Origin: Lepisosteus oculatus
Lineage: Eukaryota; Chordata; Actinopteri; Semionotiformes; Lepisosteidae
Direction of reading: 5' to 3'
NCBI RefSeq assembly: GCF_040954835.1
Contig: NC_090696.1
Span: forward strand, 53,970,222 to 54,034,221
Length of the DNA: 64,000 bases
In this document: in pieces, positions 1 through 10,663 of the stretch
Layout: every line of letters begins with the position of its first letter
Numbering within the stretch: the first letter of the stretch is position 1
Notes under the pieces: model-generated
What the model was told of the DNA's origin: nothing
What the model saw: the letters and a program-made list of their open reading frames with translations, nothing else
Databases searched by the model: none
Made by a program: the position numbers and the translations under genes

Positions 1-1237
1 TACCGGTGTGTATTTTTCCTTTAAAGTACCGATTCCTGGAATCTGACTGGCTGACCCTTCAGTGGTTCCATAAAATCTGGTATACGGAAAAGAAAGTGTT
101 GATAAAAAAGCCTGGATTCTCATGTATCTCATACAAGTATATTTTAATACAGTCTTTGCTGTGCTCTTGAGGATCCTTGTGATATTTTGAGCTCTAGTTG
201 AATGATAAGTGTCGCATTTTAAATAATTTTCATATTTAGAAATTATGAAATGCCCTGTTAAAAGCAAGGGAGTTTTTATGCCCGTTGAAGTAAAACAAAA
301 TGCCTGACAAAGTATGGCTTGGACAGATTCCAAGTGCTTGTACAAATGTGCTAAAGAAATTATACTTTGAGTATGCAGCTTGTCCAAAGTCATCCATTAT
401 TAATACTATTAGTAATATCTTCAGTAAAGGCTTTGATGCATAAATATTTCTGATAAAGGTAGGTTGTGTACTTTTGTCCAACTGAGCAATCTTGCTTTCA
501 TAAAATATACCAACATTTTAATGACTGATGATTAACATGCTGTAATACACAGTTCAAAATTAAAAGCTCAAATGCTGTACATGAGATGTTAAGCTCCCCC
601 TGGCGGTTTTACAAGGTGAGGCCGGATACTTTCCGGCATGACGTCAAATGACGCGATTAACAGCGTGATACTGCGTGATACCGCGTGATAGCGCAACACG
701 CCCACCGGGGTATGCCGCGAAATACCCCACCCATTTTGAATGGCTGCATCTGTATACATACTGTATACAGTACAGTTTGCATACGGTAATATGTTTATGT
801 TCCTAAAACAATCTCTTTTATGAGCATGTGAAAGGCATGGTGAATCGATTCTCAAAAATTACTGTATTTTACATGATTGGAAACAAATGCGTGATTGCGA
901 AATGCTGTGGTGTTACTTTTACAAAGACGGTCAATGAAAAAAAGAATGTGCAATACTTTTAGTTTACACTTACAACTTGTCCAAGGTCATTCATTATTAA
1001 TACTATTAGTAATATCTTCGTTAAAGACTTTGATGGCGACAGTCCAAACATGAGAGGTTGAGCTTAATTAGCTCCACCTTGCGGAAATTCCGGATATTAT
1101 TATTTTGCTTGCGGTATTATAGGAGAATTTCCGGTAACTAGCGGAATTTACCGGTAACTCGCGGTAGACTGCGTACAGTGCACTGGAAAATAATGGGGTA
1201 TTGCCCGCGCATTTTGAATGGCTGCATCTGTACCGTT
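1..1237. repeat. Family B repeat, composite copy
   Basis: No gene is seen. Blocks match other parts of the window: 1-35 resembles the minus strand near 11765-11805 and the plus strand near 22740-22775; 203-335 resembles 19062-19125; 760-1237 resembles 22940-23395. Two copies of the terminal motif (reverse complement of GTACAGATGCAGCCATTC) occur, near 735-757 and 1217-1238, so this is at least two family B pieces side by side. The right end abuts the truncated RNase H of the Gypsy element at 1238. Boundaries are approximate. Confidence 0.6.
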
Positions 1238-2721
1238 TGGAATTGAAACCTTTGAAGACTAAGTCCCCATCCTGTAATTCTATCATTTGTATCCATATTT
1301 TGTAACATCCAGGTTAATGGCGCATGATCTGTGTACAATATAAACCGTCTTCCTAATAAATAATACCTCAAATAGTCCAGGGCCCATTTTATTACTAGAC
1401 ATTCTTTCTCTATGGTAGAATAGTGTTTTTCAGCAGGATTTAACTTGCATTTAATATATAGAATAGGATGCTCCAGTCCATCAATTTCTTGCGAGAGTAT
1501 GGCTCCAGTTCCAGTGTCAGAAGCATTAGTTTTTACCATGAAAGGTTTATTGAAGTCCGGTACCTGTAAGACGGGTTGAAAAGAGAGAGATATTTTTAAG
1601 TCTTGAAAGGCCCTCTCTTCCAGGTCGGTCCATTTTATTTTTTCCAGAGAACTCGTCTTTGTTAAATCGTGCAAAGGTGCAGCAATGGAGGCAAACCCTG
1701 GAATGAAATGTCGATAATAACTCGCAAGTCCCAAAAATGTTCGGATTTGCTTCATTGTAGCAGGTTTGGACCAGTTTTTAATTAACTGCACGTTCTGCTC
1801 TTGGGGCATGATCAATCCTCTCCCGATCGTATAACCAAGATAATTGGCTTCCCGAGCCCCCAGACAACATTTATTTGGGTTGGCCATTAATCCTGCTGCT
1901 CGCAAAGCTCCAGTCACTGCTTCCAGGTGTTGTAGATGTTGTTCCCATGTCGTGCTATGAATCACAACGTCATCCAAGTAGGCAGCTGCAAAATCACGAT
2001 ATGGTCTCAGTATTCGGTCCATTCATCTTTGGAATGTTGCGGGAGCACTATGCAAACCGAAGAGTAGGACCCTATACTGATATAGCTCCTCCGGTGTGGC
2101 AAAAGCGGTCTTGGCTTTGTCTTCTTCGGCAAGAGGCACTTGCCAATATCCCTTCGTAAGATCAAGGGTACTGATGTGTCGGGCGTTGCCTAATCGCTCA
2201 ATTAGTTCATCAATACGTGGCATGGGGTATGCATCGAACAGTGAGATCTCATTTAACTGTTTGAAATTGTTACAAAATCGAATAGTTCCATCCGGCTTGG
2301 GGATCAGAACTATCGGGCTCGCCCACTCGCTATGGGATTCTTCTATTATGCCCATTTCTAGCATCTTTTCCACCTCTTCTTCAATCAATTTCCTTTTAGC
2401 TTCAGGTACTCGATACGGGGGTAGTCTTACCTTCTTCCCTGGTTCTGTGGTAATCTTATGTCGTATATGATGAGTTCGACCAGGTGTCCGGGAAAAAACA
2501 TATTTGTTTTGGGACAGGAATTCTTGTAGTTCCTGTTTCTGAGCCGGAGCCAGGTCTCCCATGGCTACAACTCCCGTTTCTTCTTCCAAAGGGTCAGGGG
2601 AGAAGTGGGTGAACAGAACTTCGGTCCCATGCCATTTCTTCAATAAATTGATGTGGTAGATTTGATGCTGCTGTCTTCTGTCATGTTGCTTGACCTTATA
2701 GCACCTTTTCCACCACCTCAT
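1238..2721 (-). pseudogene. Reverse transcriptase-RNase H of Gmr1-type Gypsy (truncated)
   Basis: The piece 2721-2023 begins with the end of integrase (YHINLLKKWHG), then enters RT with WASPIVLIPKPDG, the FCNNFKQLN block, LDLTKGYWQVPL and the FGLHSAPATFQR block. A TGA at about 2025 interrupts it directly before MDRILRPYRDF. The next piece contains the RT active-site box AYLDDVVIHS, then the RNase H start and the TDHAPLTWML block. RNase H ends abruptly at about 1238 in family B sequence, so the C-terminus and 3' LTR are missing. RT follows integrase directly, with no gap for another domain. Confidence 0.88.
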
Positions 2722-4322
2722 AAGGACCCTGCCAGGAGGCCAAGAATTTACATTTTGGGGTCAGAACTAATACCAATACTTTATCGCCAGGTTGAAATTC
2801 TCTCGCAATAGCTCCACTATTATAAACTTGTTGTTGTTGACCCTGTGTTTTCTCCAGGTTTTCTTTCACAATGGGAACAATAACGTTTATTTGTTCTCTC
2901 ATTTGTTCCACATGTTCGATGATGGTCTGTAAAGGTGAGGGTTGGTGTTCCCAAGATTCCTTGACCACGTCTAACAGGCCCCATGGTTTCCGAGAGTATA
3001 GAAATTCAAATGGGGAAAAAACAGTCGAGGCCTGTGGCACTTCTTGTACCGCGAACATGAGATACGGGAGCAGCTGATCCCAATTTTTCCTTTTGCATAG
3101 CCTTCCTCAGCATGCTTTTCAGGGTCTTATTAAAGCGTTAGACTAGCCCATCGGTTTGAGGGTGATAGACTGAGGTTTGGATCTGATGTATTCCCAGTAG
3201 CTTACATAAGTCTCGCATGACTTTAGACATGAAAGGAGTTCCTTGATCAGTTAAGATCTCTTTAGGAATTCCGACCCGAGCAAACAGTTGTACTAGCTCC
3301 CTAGCTATATTTTTGGCGGTGGCAGCTCTCAACGGAATGGCTTCGGGGTACCTTGTAGCATAGTCCACTATCACTTAAATATATTGGTGACCTTTGGTGG
3401 CTCGGATTAGGGGCCCCACCAAATCAATCCCAATCCATTCAAAGGGGGTTTCAATAATTGTGAGGGGAATCAAAGGGTTTCTATAATAAGGTTGTGGAGC
3501 CATTTTCTGACACTCCTGGCATTCCCGACAGCATTTCTCGATGGCCTTATAGATCCCTGGCCAAAAGAACCTAGAGAGTAGTCTCTCGGACGTCTTCTTC
3601 ACCCCCAGGTGTCCACCCAGGAGGTGGCTATGGGCCAAGTTAAGGAGCTTCATCTGGTAGGCCTGGGGAATCAGGAGTTGTTCCACTTCTTCCTGTCCCT
3701 TCTGCTGCACCTGATAGAGAAGATTATTTTTTATCATGAAATATGGGTAACTCAATGTACTAGAATCAGTACACCACTTCTCATTGATTTTCCTGACATG
3801 TCCCCATGCATGCTTTAAATTTTCTAATTGGGCCATCCTAAACCTACCATGATGTTCTGGTGGCTCCAAGTCCGCTAAATCCATATTTATGAATTCATCT
3901 CCAAGTCCAGTTCCTCCTTCTTGTGGGTCTGTCTCATCTGGGACATCGTTAGGGGCGTCACCACGGACTCCCGGACAGGGTTTGGACAGTGTTTGGAGGA
4001 AGTGGGGACAGTCTCGTCCCAGTACCACAGGGTAAGGCAACTGCTTAACCACTCCGACAATTGAACGGTAGGTCCCCTGTTCCGTAGAGATGCTAATTTC
4101 TACCATCGGATAGACCTTGGTATCCCCGTGAATGCAAGTAATGGGTATCCCCTCTGTTCCCGGGATCTCCAGTTCTCCAGGAAGTATTGTAGGGGTCACC
4201 AGGGTCACAGTACTGCCGGAGTCCAACAAGGCCTCGACGGGTTCTCCCCCTATCTCAATTTTCGTAAGATGGGGATCCTTGCAGGTTGGGACCCATGCTG
4301 TAAGGTAGTTACACAGCTTCAT
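2696..4322 (-). pseudogene. Protease-integrase region of Gmr1-type Gypsy
   Basis: The open segment 4322-3375 carries a retropepsin motif (LLDSGSTVTLV) followed by the integrase HHCC finger (HLLGGHLGVKK.. to CCRECQECQ) and the first catalytic Asp region (WIGIDLVGPL). A stop at about 3375 interrupts it. The next piece, 3374-3138, holds the second Asp region (ILTDQGTPF) and runs to HPQTDGLV, where the codon expected to be the catalytic Glu is a TAA stop. A one-base shift near 3090 leads into 3058-2696, with the integrase C-terminal WQGPY motif. Together these would cut and join element DNA, but the copy is clearly dead. Confidence 0.85.
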
Positions 4323-5252
4323 CTCTGGGGTCTACCTGCATGGGTTCGGACAGGCTGAGGCAATGGCTGGCTAAATGCCCTTCTTCCTGACAATTAAAAC
4401 ATCGTCTGGTTTCTTTCCATGATCGGGGCCTTGAGTCTGATCTGTCCCGAAGGGGTTTCTTAAATTGTATAGGTCCTCGAGAATCACTGTACTTCATTTC
4501 AGTTTCCAGACTCTTGGGGCTTCTTCTCTCCTCTTTTCGAAAGTCCCCCTTTTCCTCCCTAATCAAGGCCTCTGTGGCATGGTGACTGTCCACTAAGTCC
4601 ACTGCCTGATCTAGTGTCTGGGGGTCCCCATCATTCACTTTCCTTTTCAGATGAACAGGCAGACTCCTCACAAAGTGATCCAACACCACCCTTTCTACCA
4701 CCTGTCCTGGGTTTAATTCTGGCTGGAGCCATTTCTTTGCCAGCTGTACCAGGTCAAACATCTGAGACCTCGTAGGCTTGTCCATTTGGTATCTCCAATT
4801 GTGAAACCGGACCGCCCATATTGCCATGGTTACCCCTAGTCTGTCTTGCCCAAATCTCCTTTTTCAGAGTCTCATAATTCTCTGCATCTTCTTCTTTTAA
4901 ATCATAATAGACCTTTTGGGCTTCTCCAATTAAATAAGGCACTACTCTGCTGGCCCATTGCTCCTTGGGCCATGCATTTCGAGATGCAGTTCTTTCAAAT
5001 GTGGTTAAATAAGCCTCCAGATCATCAAGTTCTGTCATCTTTTGTAGCCGAACTTGTTCAGCCTGAACGGTGTCTCTCCCTGTTACTGGGGTCTGCCTGA
5101 ATTCTTCCCCTAATCTTTGCAATAATTCGTTTGGTAGTTTCGGTTTGAATTAGATTTGCCTCCCGTTTCGCTTGGATAGCTTCTTGCTGTCCTTTTAAAG
5201 CCTGAAACTGGGCGAGGTTGGCCTGGGACAATTGCTGTATTAGCTGTTCCAT
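4309..5252 (-). pseudogene. Gag of Gmr1-type Gypsy, with SCAN-like capsid segment and zinc knuckle
   Basis: Gag likely starts at the ATG at 5252-5250 (MEQLIQQLSQ..). The reading frame breaks near 5110 and again near 4810, leaving three overlapping open pieces. The segment at about 4809-4563 contains RFHNWRYQ, then a KKWLQPEL block and a VLDHFVRSLP block, which is the RFR..YQ / WLRPE / VLEQFL..LP pattern of vertebrate SCAN domains. A CX2CX4HX4C knuckle (CFNCQEEGHLASHC) lies at 4401-4360. Gag would package element RNA into cytoplasmic particles. The SCAN resemblance is judged from memory of the motif; the zinc knuckle is explicit. Confidence 0.8.
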
Positions 5253-6606
5253 TGTTTTTCTCCGCACACGCAAAACAAAACCCACACACGCAAAAAAAAG
5301 TACTTTCATTGATTCTCAAACCCGAGCAGCGAGTGCCCGCATCCTCCACCAATTGTGGTGTCGCCGGGGGAAAACAGGTGTAAAAGAGATGTAGCTCACA
5401 CCACACTGATCTTCTTTGTCCTTCATCCGTATGTTTCCCAAGTCCATTCCGTAATCCGTTGCCAGTATCCTTAAACGATCCAAATTTCCGAGCCCGTATG
5501 TCCACACTAATCCACACCATATCCAAGTCGTAATCCGTAAATCTTTGTCATTGTAGCGGCAATGCTTGTTAATAAGACAGAATTAAGTGTTGCTGTGCTT
5601 TCCTAAATGAGGCCCCATCTCTCTCTTCATCTCTGTGGCTGCACCACAGAGAAGCTATTCATGCAGGCTGATTTAAAGATGTTTTCTTTTGATAAGGGAC
5701 AGCTCCCAAATGGGGATGCACTTAGCTAAGCCTGGCTATCATGATCAATGGTCATCCATTGGCGCCTAGCTGTCTAGGGAGTGCCAGATGGACATCTGGA
5801 CTGCATTCCTAAGTGTCGGGAGTAAGTGACTCATATCTCACCTTGATCAACCAATCAGGGACTGGTAGGGCCGAGTAACCCACGTGGGACTCTGATGCCC
5901 ATGGAACTTTCAGCCAATGAATGAGCTGAAGTTCCTCCAGGTAAAAACAGGCAACACAGAGAGCCAGTAAGATTCAGTAAGATTCAGAAGGGATTCAGGA
6001 GAATTCTGTGGACTGTTCTAAAGGGAATTCAAAGGAGAATTCCAGGGCAGGACGGCCCAGGAGCAGAAGGCTCCCAAGGGCAGGACATTCTCGCAGCGCG
6101 CCTCCTGACCATCCTGAGACTCAGCCCGGACAACCACGGAACGGCCAGTGTGTCCGAGTGCCAGAACTTTCCTTTGTTCTAAGAGTCTAGAGCGGAGGTT
6201 GCCAGAGAGTAACCAGAGGATCCACCCGAGGTTAGCATCAGCAGCAAGCCTCGTGAACAGGTCGGAACTGTGGACAGCTGAATCATTATTCAGAACTAGC
6301 GCTTCATCAGGAACGAACCGGTCCTCTTCCTCTTCATCTTTTCTCCTGTGCACAAACTCTTGCTAGTTTCAGCCCAAACTAACTAGCCGTTCTTCAGTGA
6401 GCATCAGCAGCGCACCGTCGCAAGCCGCACAGCACAGCCTGGCACGGAGCTAGAGAGCCCGCAGGAGATCTGAATCCCCAGAGATTGGATGAGTATTCAG
6501 CTTCAATGCATTACAGCTCGAGAATTCAATTGTTATCCCAACCAGTTGATATCAATTTAATTCCTAAGAGTTATGTACTTGTTTTGAGTATCCAATGTAG
6601 AAGTTA

Positions 6607-8236
6607 CAGTGCCTTGCGAAAGTATTTGGCCCCCTTGAACTTTTCAACCTTTTGCCACATTTCAGGCTTCAAACATAAAGATATTAATTTTTTATTTTAT
6701 GTGAAGAATCACCAACAAGTGGGACACAATTGTGAAGTGGAACGAAATCTATTGGATTTTTGAAACTTTTTTAACTAATAAAAAAATGAAAAGTGGGGCG
6801 TGCAAAATTATTCGGCCCCCTTGCGTTAATACTTTGTAGAGCCACCTTTTGCTGCGATTACAGCTGCAAGTCGCTTGGGGTATGTCTCTATCAGTTTTGC
6901 ACATCGAGAGACTGAAATTCTTGCCCATTCTTCCTTGCAAAACAGCTCGAGCTCAGTGAGGTTGGATGGAGAGCGTTTGTGAACAGCAGTTTTCAGCTCT
7001 TTCCACAGATTCTCGATTGGATTCAGGTCTGGACTTTGACTTGGCCATTCAAACACCTGGATACGTTTATTTGTGAACCATTCCTTTGTAGATTTTGCTG
7101 TATGTTTGGGATCATTGTCTTGTTGGAAGATAAATCTCCGTCCCAGTTTCAGGTCTTTTGCAGACTCCAACAGGTTTTCATCCAGAATGGTCCTGTATTT
7201 GGCTGCATCCATCTTCCCCTCAATTTTAACTATCTTCCCTGTCCCTGCTGAAGAAAAGCAGGCCCAAACCATGATGCTGCCACCACCATGTTTGACAGTG
7301 GGGATGGTGTGTTGAGGGTGATGAGCTGTGTTGCTTTTACGCCAAACATATCGTTTTGCATTGTGGCCAAAAAGTTCGATTTTGGTTTCATCTGACCAGA
7401 GCACCTTCTTCCACATGTTTGGGGTGTCTCCCAGGTGGCTTGTGGCAAACTTTAGACGAGACTTTTTATGGATATCTTTGAGAAATGGCTTTCTTCTTGC
7501 CACTCTTCCATAAAGGCCAGATTTGTGCAGTGTAAGACTGATTGTTGTCCTATGGACAGACTCTCCCACCTCAGCTGTAGTTCTCTGCAGTTCATCCAGA
7601 GTGATCATGGGCCTCTTGGCTGCATCTCTGATCAGTCTTCTCCTTGTCTGAGCTGAAAGTTTAGAGGGACGGCCAGGTCTTGGTAGATTTGCAGTGGTCT
7701 GATACTCCTTCCATTTCAAGATGATCGCTTGCACAGTGCTCCTTGGGAAGTTTGAAGCTTGGGAAATCTTTTTGTATCCAAATCCGGCTTTAAACTTCTC
7801 AACAACAGTATTACGGACCTGCCTGGTGTGTTCCTTGGTCTTCATGATGCTCTCTGCGCTTTCAACAGAACCTTGAGACTATCACAGAGCAGGTGCATTT
7901 ATACAGAGACTTGATTACACACAGGTGGATTCTATTTATCACCATCAGTCATTTAGGACAACATTGGATCATTCAGAGATCCTCGCTGAACTTCTGGAGT
8001 GAGTTTGCTGCACTGAAAGTAAAGGGGCCGAATAATTTTGCACGCCCCACTTTTCATTTTTTTATTAGTTAAAAAAGTTTCAGAAATCCAATAGATTTCG
8101 TTCCACTTCACAATTGTGTCCCACTTGTTGGTGATTCTTCACATAAAATAAAAAATGTATATCTTTATGTTTGAAGCCTGAAATGTGGCAAAAGGTTGAA
8201 AAGTTCAAGGGGGCCGAATACTTTCGCAAGGCACTG
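6607..8236 (-). mobile_element. Tc1-like DNA transposon, full length, copy 1
   Basis: The element is 1,630 bp and starts and ends with CAGTGCCTTGCGAAAGTATT-type terminal inverted repeats of roughly 210 bp. It is flanked by TA duplications at 6605-6606 and 8237-8238. It encodes one intact transposase on the minus strand. The family A copies near 17030 and 25955 carry the same flanks without the insertion, so they act as empty sites and confirm the boundaries. The same length as copy 2 and very similar sequence suggest recent activity. Confidence 0.95.
6826..7845 (-). CDS. Tc1-like transposase, intact
   Basis: This 339-residue protein is the usual length for a Tc1 transposase and would cut and paste its own element at TA sites in the nucleus. 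The N-terminal half is a paired-like helix-turn-helix region (residues about 1-110), with a GRPSKLS linker near residues 58-64. The catalytic domain follows, with D152 (in WSDETK), D243 (in QQDNDPKHT) and E278 (in NPIENLW); 34 residues separate the second Asp from the Glu, as expected for DD34E. A glycine-rich box (KHGGGSIMVW) lies at about 185-194. No stops or frameshifts are seen. It differs from copy 2 at about eight residues, and this copy keeps the common DPKHT and FEWPSQSPD motifs, so it is the better candidate for an active enzyme. Confidence 0.95.
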   Translation of the reverse strand: MKTKEHTRQVRNTVVEKFKAGFGYKKISQASNFPRSTVQAIILKWKEYQTTANLPRPGRPSKLSAQTRRRLIRDAAKRPMITLDELQRTTAEVGESVHRTTISLTLHKSGLYGRVARRKPFLKDIHKKSRLKFATSHLGDTPNMWKKVLWSDETKIELFGHNAKRYVWRKSNTAHHPQHTIPTVKHGGGSIMVWACFSSAGTGKIVKIEGKMDAAKYRTILDENLLESAKDLKLGRRFIFQQDNDPKHTAKSTKEWFTNKRIQVFEWPSQSPDLNPIENLWKELKTAVHKRSPSNLTELELFCKEEWARISVSRCAKLIETYPKRLAAVIAAKGGSTKY

Positions 8237-8571
8237 TATAACCAAGTTCATTTACGAAACGGTCTAAATGAATGATATACTGAACGTATGTCCTCTTGAT
8301 ATATGTAACTCTTCGTAACTGATTGAATATATACCTTTTGTATTCTGATAACCCTCTCGATAAGATCTGTTAGGTTTACATGCATATTCTATGTATTAAT
8401 AAATGTATCCTCGTTTATTAGTAACTGTGTGTGTGCGTTGTTTGAGTTATATCGCATGGTTGGATTCTAAAGCCATTAAAAGAATCATTTTGTGATTTAC
8501 TGCTACAATTAATAATTGTCCCAGTAAATGCCCAAACCCACAGAACTGGTGCCTCGTGAGAGCACACTACA

Positions 8572-9452
8572 TACATAAACCTTATCCAATAGTCCGTTAT
8601 TCTTAAATTCCTTCCAAAACAATCCTAAACCTCTCCTTCCTCCAAAACGACTCAGTGCTTCTGGGGCATTTATCAAATCGATCAAATAAGTCCTAACCAG
8701 ACTTCAATCATTAAAGTAAAATTCTCCAACAATACACTTTTTGTGCCTTTTATTCATTTGTATCTACTGCTACAGTGGACCTTCCTTTGGGTGATGGATA
8801 GTGACGTTTAGCCTGTGGTTCTGGGAAAAAAACAGACTGGATACTTGCTGGAACCCATCTGCGCTATTCATCATTATATTGTTAGACTTTATACAGCATT
8901 ACAATATCCCTTATTGGAGAAGCCTCTTTAGACACATTCCTCTGCACCTGCACAGAGAGGCAACAGACTGGTTGGTCAAGGCACACAGAGATTATCAGAA
9001 AGCTTTAAGTGAAATAATAGGCCTTGTCCCTGCAGCTGTGTTCACTCATTCTCCTACTTTGGTATCCTCAGAAAAACTGAATAAACGAGGATCTAGAAAT
9101 CTAGAAAATGTGAATAAACCATTGATATACAGTATAGTAAGAATACCCTACTGATAGGAATACTCTAATTGGGTGAGTACTCACCCTGTTTAGAGTATTC
9201 ACCTCCTTATCTCTACTTGTTGTTTTCTAGTTAGTAACACATTTTCTGTCCATATACACACTTATTTCCTTGAGGGTTCAATGTCTATGATTTAAGAATT
9301 TAAATTTTACTGGGAACTTCCTCAACAGCCTTTCGAAATCTAATTTTTAGCAAAGTAAGTAAATTCTGCTCTGGAGCATAACATTTTGAAACTCTTCCTG
9401 TAGATATGTATTGGAAGAAAATAAATAAAAAAACACCTCAAAATATTTTTAC
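8572..9452. other. Non-coding stretch downstream of yipf7 exon
   Basis: This is presumably intron of the minus-strand yipf7-like gene. A 117-codon open frame on the plus strand (8801-9154) resembles nothing I recognise and has no supporting splice or promoter signal. I searched the minus strand for the next expected Yip1 exon (ELGINFDHIW-like) and did not find it here or elsewhere in 1-9452. Confidence 0.4.
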
Positions 9453-10663
9453 CTTCAAGTAATGGAGGTTCATCGTCAAAAGTATCTGTTCCAGTATAGG
9501 TTGATCCCACATGCTTTGTGGCTTGTAAAATCTGTCCAGTATAAGTCATTTCAGAGTGCATATACTCTTCTGGTAAAGGTGTCCCACAGCCACTGTATAA
9601 TACATTAGAAAAAAATCAGAAATTAAGAGTGCTTTATTGCTTATATTCCAATATGATATGATTGGAATATAATGTCAAGCAGATTGCTTTACTTGTAAGA
9701 CATTAACTCAATAAATGTATTTAAAGATCTGTTGTAAGTTTAAATAATTGGGGAGCTTTGTGTTTTAGCAGTGGAGCCTTCTTCAGGTGTGCATTGTAGA
9801 TTAATATAAAGAAATTAATCAAACTAAAATAAATTTGAATGCATAAAATGTAAAGAATGTATTCAATCCAATGTATTATATTTTACAGTTAGCCATAGAA
9901 AATACATTGTACAGAATATATTCATTCCAACCTATGCCTCTTAAGTGAGCCAAACATACACACAAACTAGCAGACACTGAACTAAACTAACTAAACTGAA
10001 CTTATTAACTAATTAAGCTATCAATAAAAATTACTTTTAAAATTTGTATTTTGTCAAATCAGAACACCAAGCTAAAACTATTTAGAGAAAAAAATGTAAA
10101 ATATATCAAATATATGGGGATTAAAAATCATTAAATCATCATTAAACGCCCTGGGATTCATTAAAAATCCCAGGGCAATTCTCAAAAAGAGTAGGGATGT
10201 AACCCCGGCGTCCTGGCCAAATTTCCCATTGGCCTTTACCAATCATGGCCTCCTAATAATCCCCATCTATGAATTGGCTACATTACTCTGCTCTCCTCCC
10301 CACTGATAGCTGATGTGTAGTGAGCGTTCTGGCGCACTATGGCTTCCGTCGCATCATCCAGGCGGATGCTGCACATTGCTGGTGGTGGAGGGGACTCCCC
10401 ATTACCTGTAAAGCGCTTTGAGTGGAGTGTCCAGAAAAGCGCTATATAAGTGTAAGCAATTATTATTATTGTTATTATTATTATTATTAGTAGTAGTATT
10501 ATTATTAAAATACTTGTTTACAAATACTTGGCACAAAAGTAAACTTGGTTTCTTACTCATTTTGATAATGCTGGCCTGAAGCATCATAGGTATAGTTATC
10601 TTGTCCATCAATATTAAAACCTGAGTGGTAAAAGTCTTGATCAAACTTTTGAAGGTCTTCCAT
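9453..10663 (-). CDS. yipf7: YIPF7-like Yip1-domain membrane protein, 5' coding exons (partial)
   Basis: There are two coding exons on the minus strand, 10663-10557 and 9592-9453. The first opens with MEDLQKFDQDFYHSGFNID, matching the (F)(D/N)xDFYxSxYxxD start of YIPF5/YIPF7 proteins. The second includes YTGQILQATK and ends in DDEPPLLE, the conserved motif before the first membrane domain. Splice sites fit: an acceptor ttccag lies one base before the ATG, so an upstream non-coding exon is likely; GTAAGA is the donor at 10556; tatacag is the acceptor before 9592; GTAAAA is the donor after 9453. Codon phase joins correctly across the intron. Yip1-family proteins are five-pass ER/Golgi membrane proteins that bind Rab GTPases. 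Only the cytosolic N-terminal 82 residues are here; later exons are outside the window or lost. YIPF7 is preferred over YIPF5 because gnpda2 and guf1 are neighbours. Confidence 0.85.
10140..10510 (+). repeat. SINE-like repeat ending in a (TTA)n tail, in yipf7 intron 1
   Basis: It ends with CCTGTAAAGCGCTTTGAGTG and a CGCTATATAAGTGTAAGCAA block, then an ATT/TTA microsatellite (about 10457-10510). This tail is typical of short fish retroposons mobilised by LINEs. A related tail occurs at 13625-13690 and 56690-56752. The 5' limit is approximate. Confidence 0.65.

Larger units (their letters stand above)
1238..5551 (-). mobile_element. Gmr1-type Gypsy retrotransposon (degenerate, 3' truncated)
   Basis: On the minus strand the domain order is Gag, zinc knuckle, aspartic protease, integrase, reverse transcriptase, RNase H. 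Integrase before RT is the order of copia elements and of the Gmr1-like group of deuterostome Gypsy elements, not of ordinary Ty3/Gypsy. The 5' leader at about 5330-5354 has the form ..CACCACA then ATTGGTGGAGG, which looks like an LTR end plus a primer-binding start. No 3' LTR is present: RNase H stops at 1238, where family B begins. Several stops and frameshifts make it inactive. The LTR-like repeat at 5552-8571 is either its 5' LTR or a later insertion; I could not decide. Confidence 0.85.
5552..8571 (-). repeat. LTR-like repeat (family A), copy 1, split by Tc1
   Basis: On the minus strand it reads TGTAGTGTGCTC... to ...GCCGCTACA, with TG..CA ends, and is about 1.39 kb once the Tc1 insertion (6607-8236) is removed. 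Copies 2 (16694-18063) and 3 (25614-27010) run in the other orientation. No convincing open frame or target duplication was found (flanks gtcat and tacat). It lies immediately upstream of the Gmr1-type Gypsy on the same strand, so it could be that element's 5' LTR. Against this, a second LTR-end/primer-like junction sits 200 bp downstream at about 5354. Confidence 0.6.

Noticed and set aside
7230..7656. Several other open frames across both Tc1 elements.
   Set aside because: They are shadows of the transposase on the other strand or frame and recur identically in both copies.
8801..9154. 117-codon plus-strand open frame.
   Set aside because: No recognisable motif, no splice or promoter support; it lies in the presumed yipf7 intron on the opposite strand.
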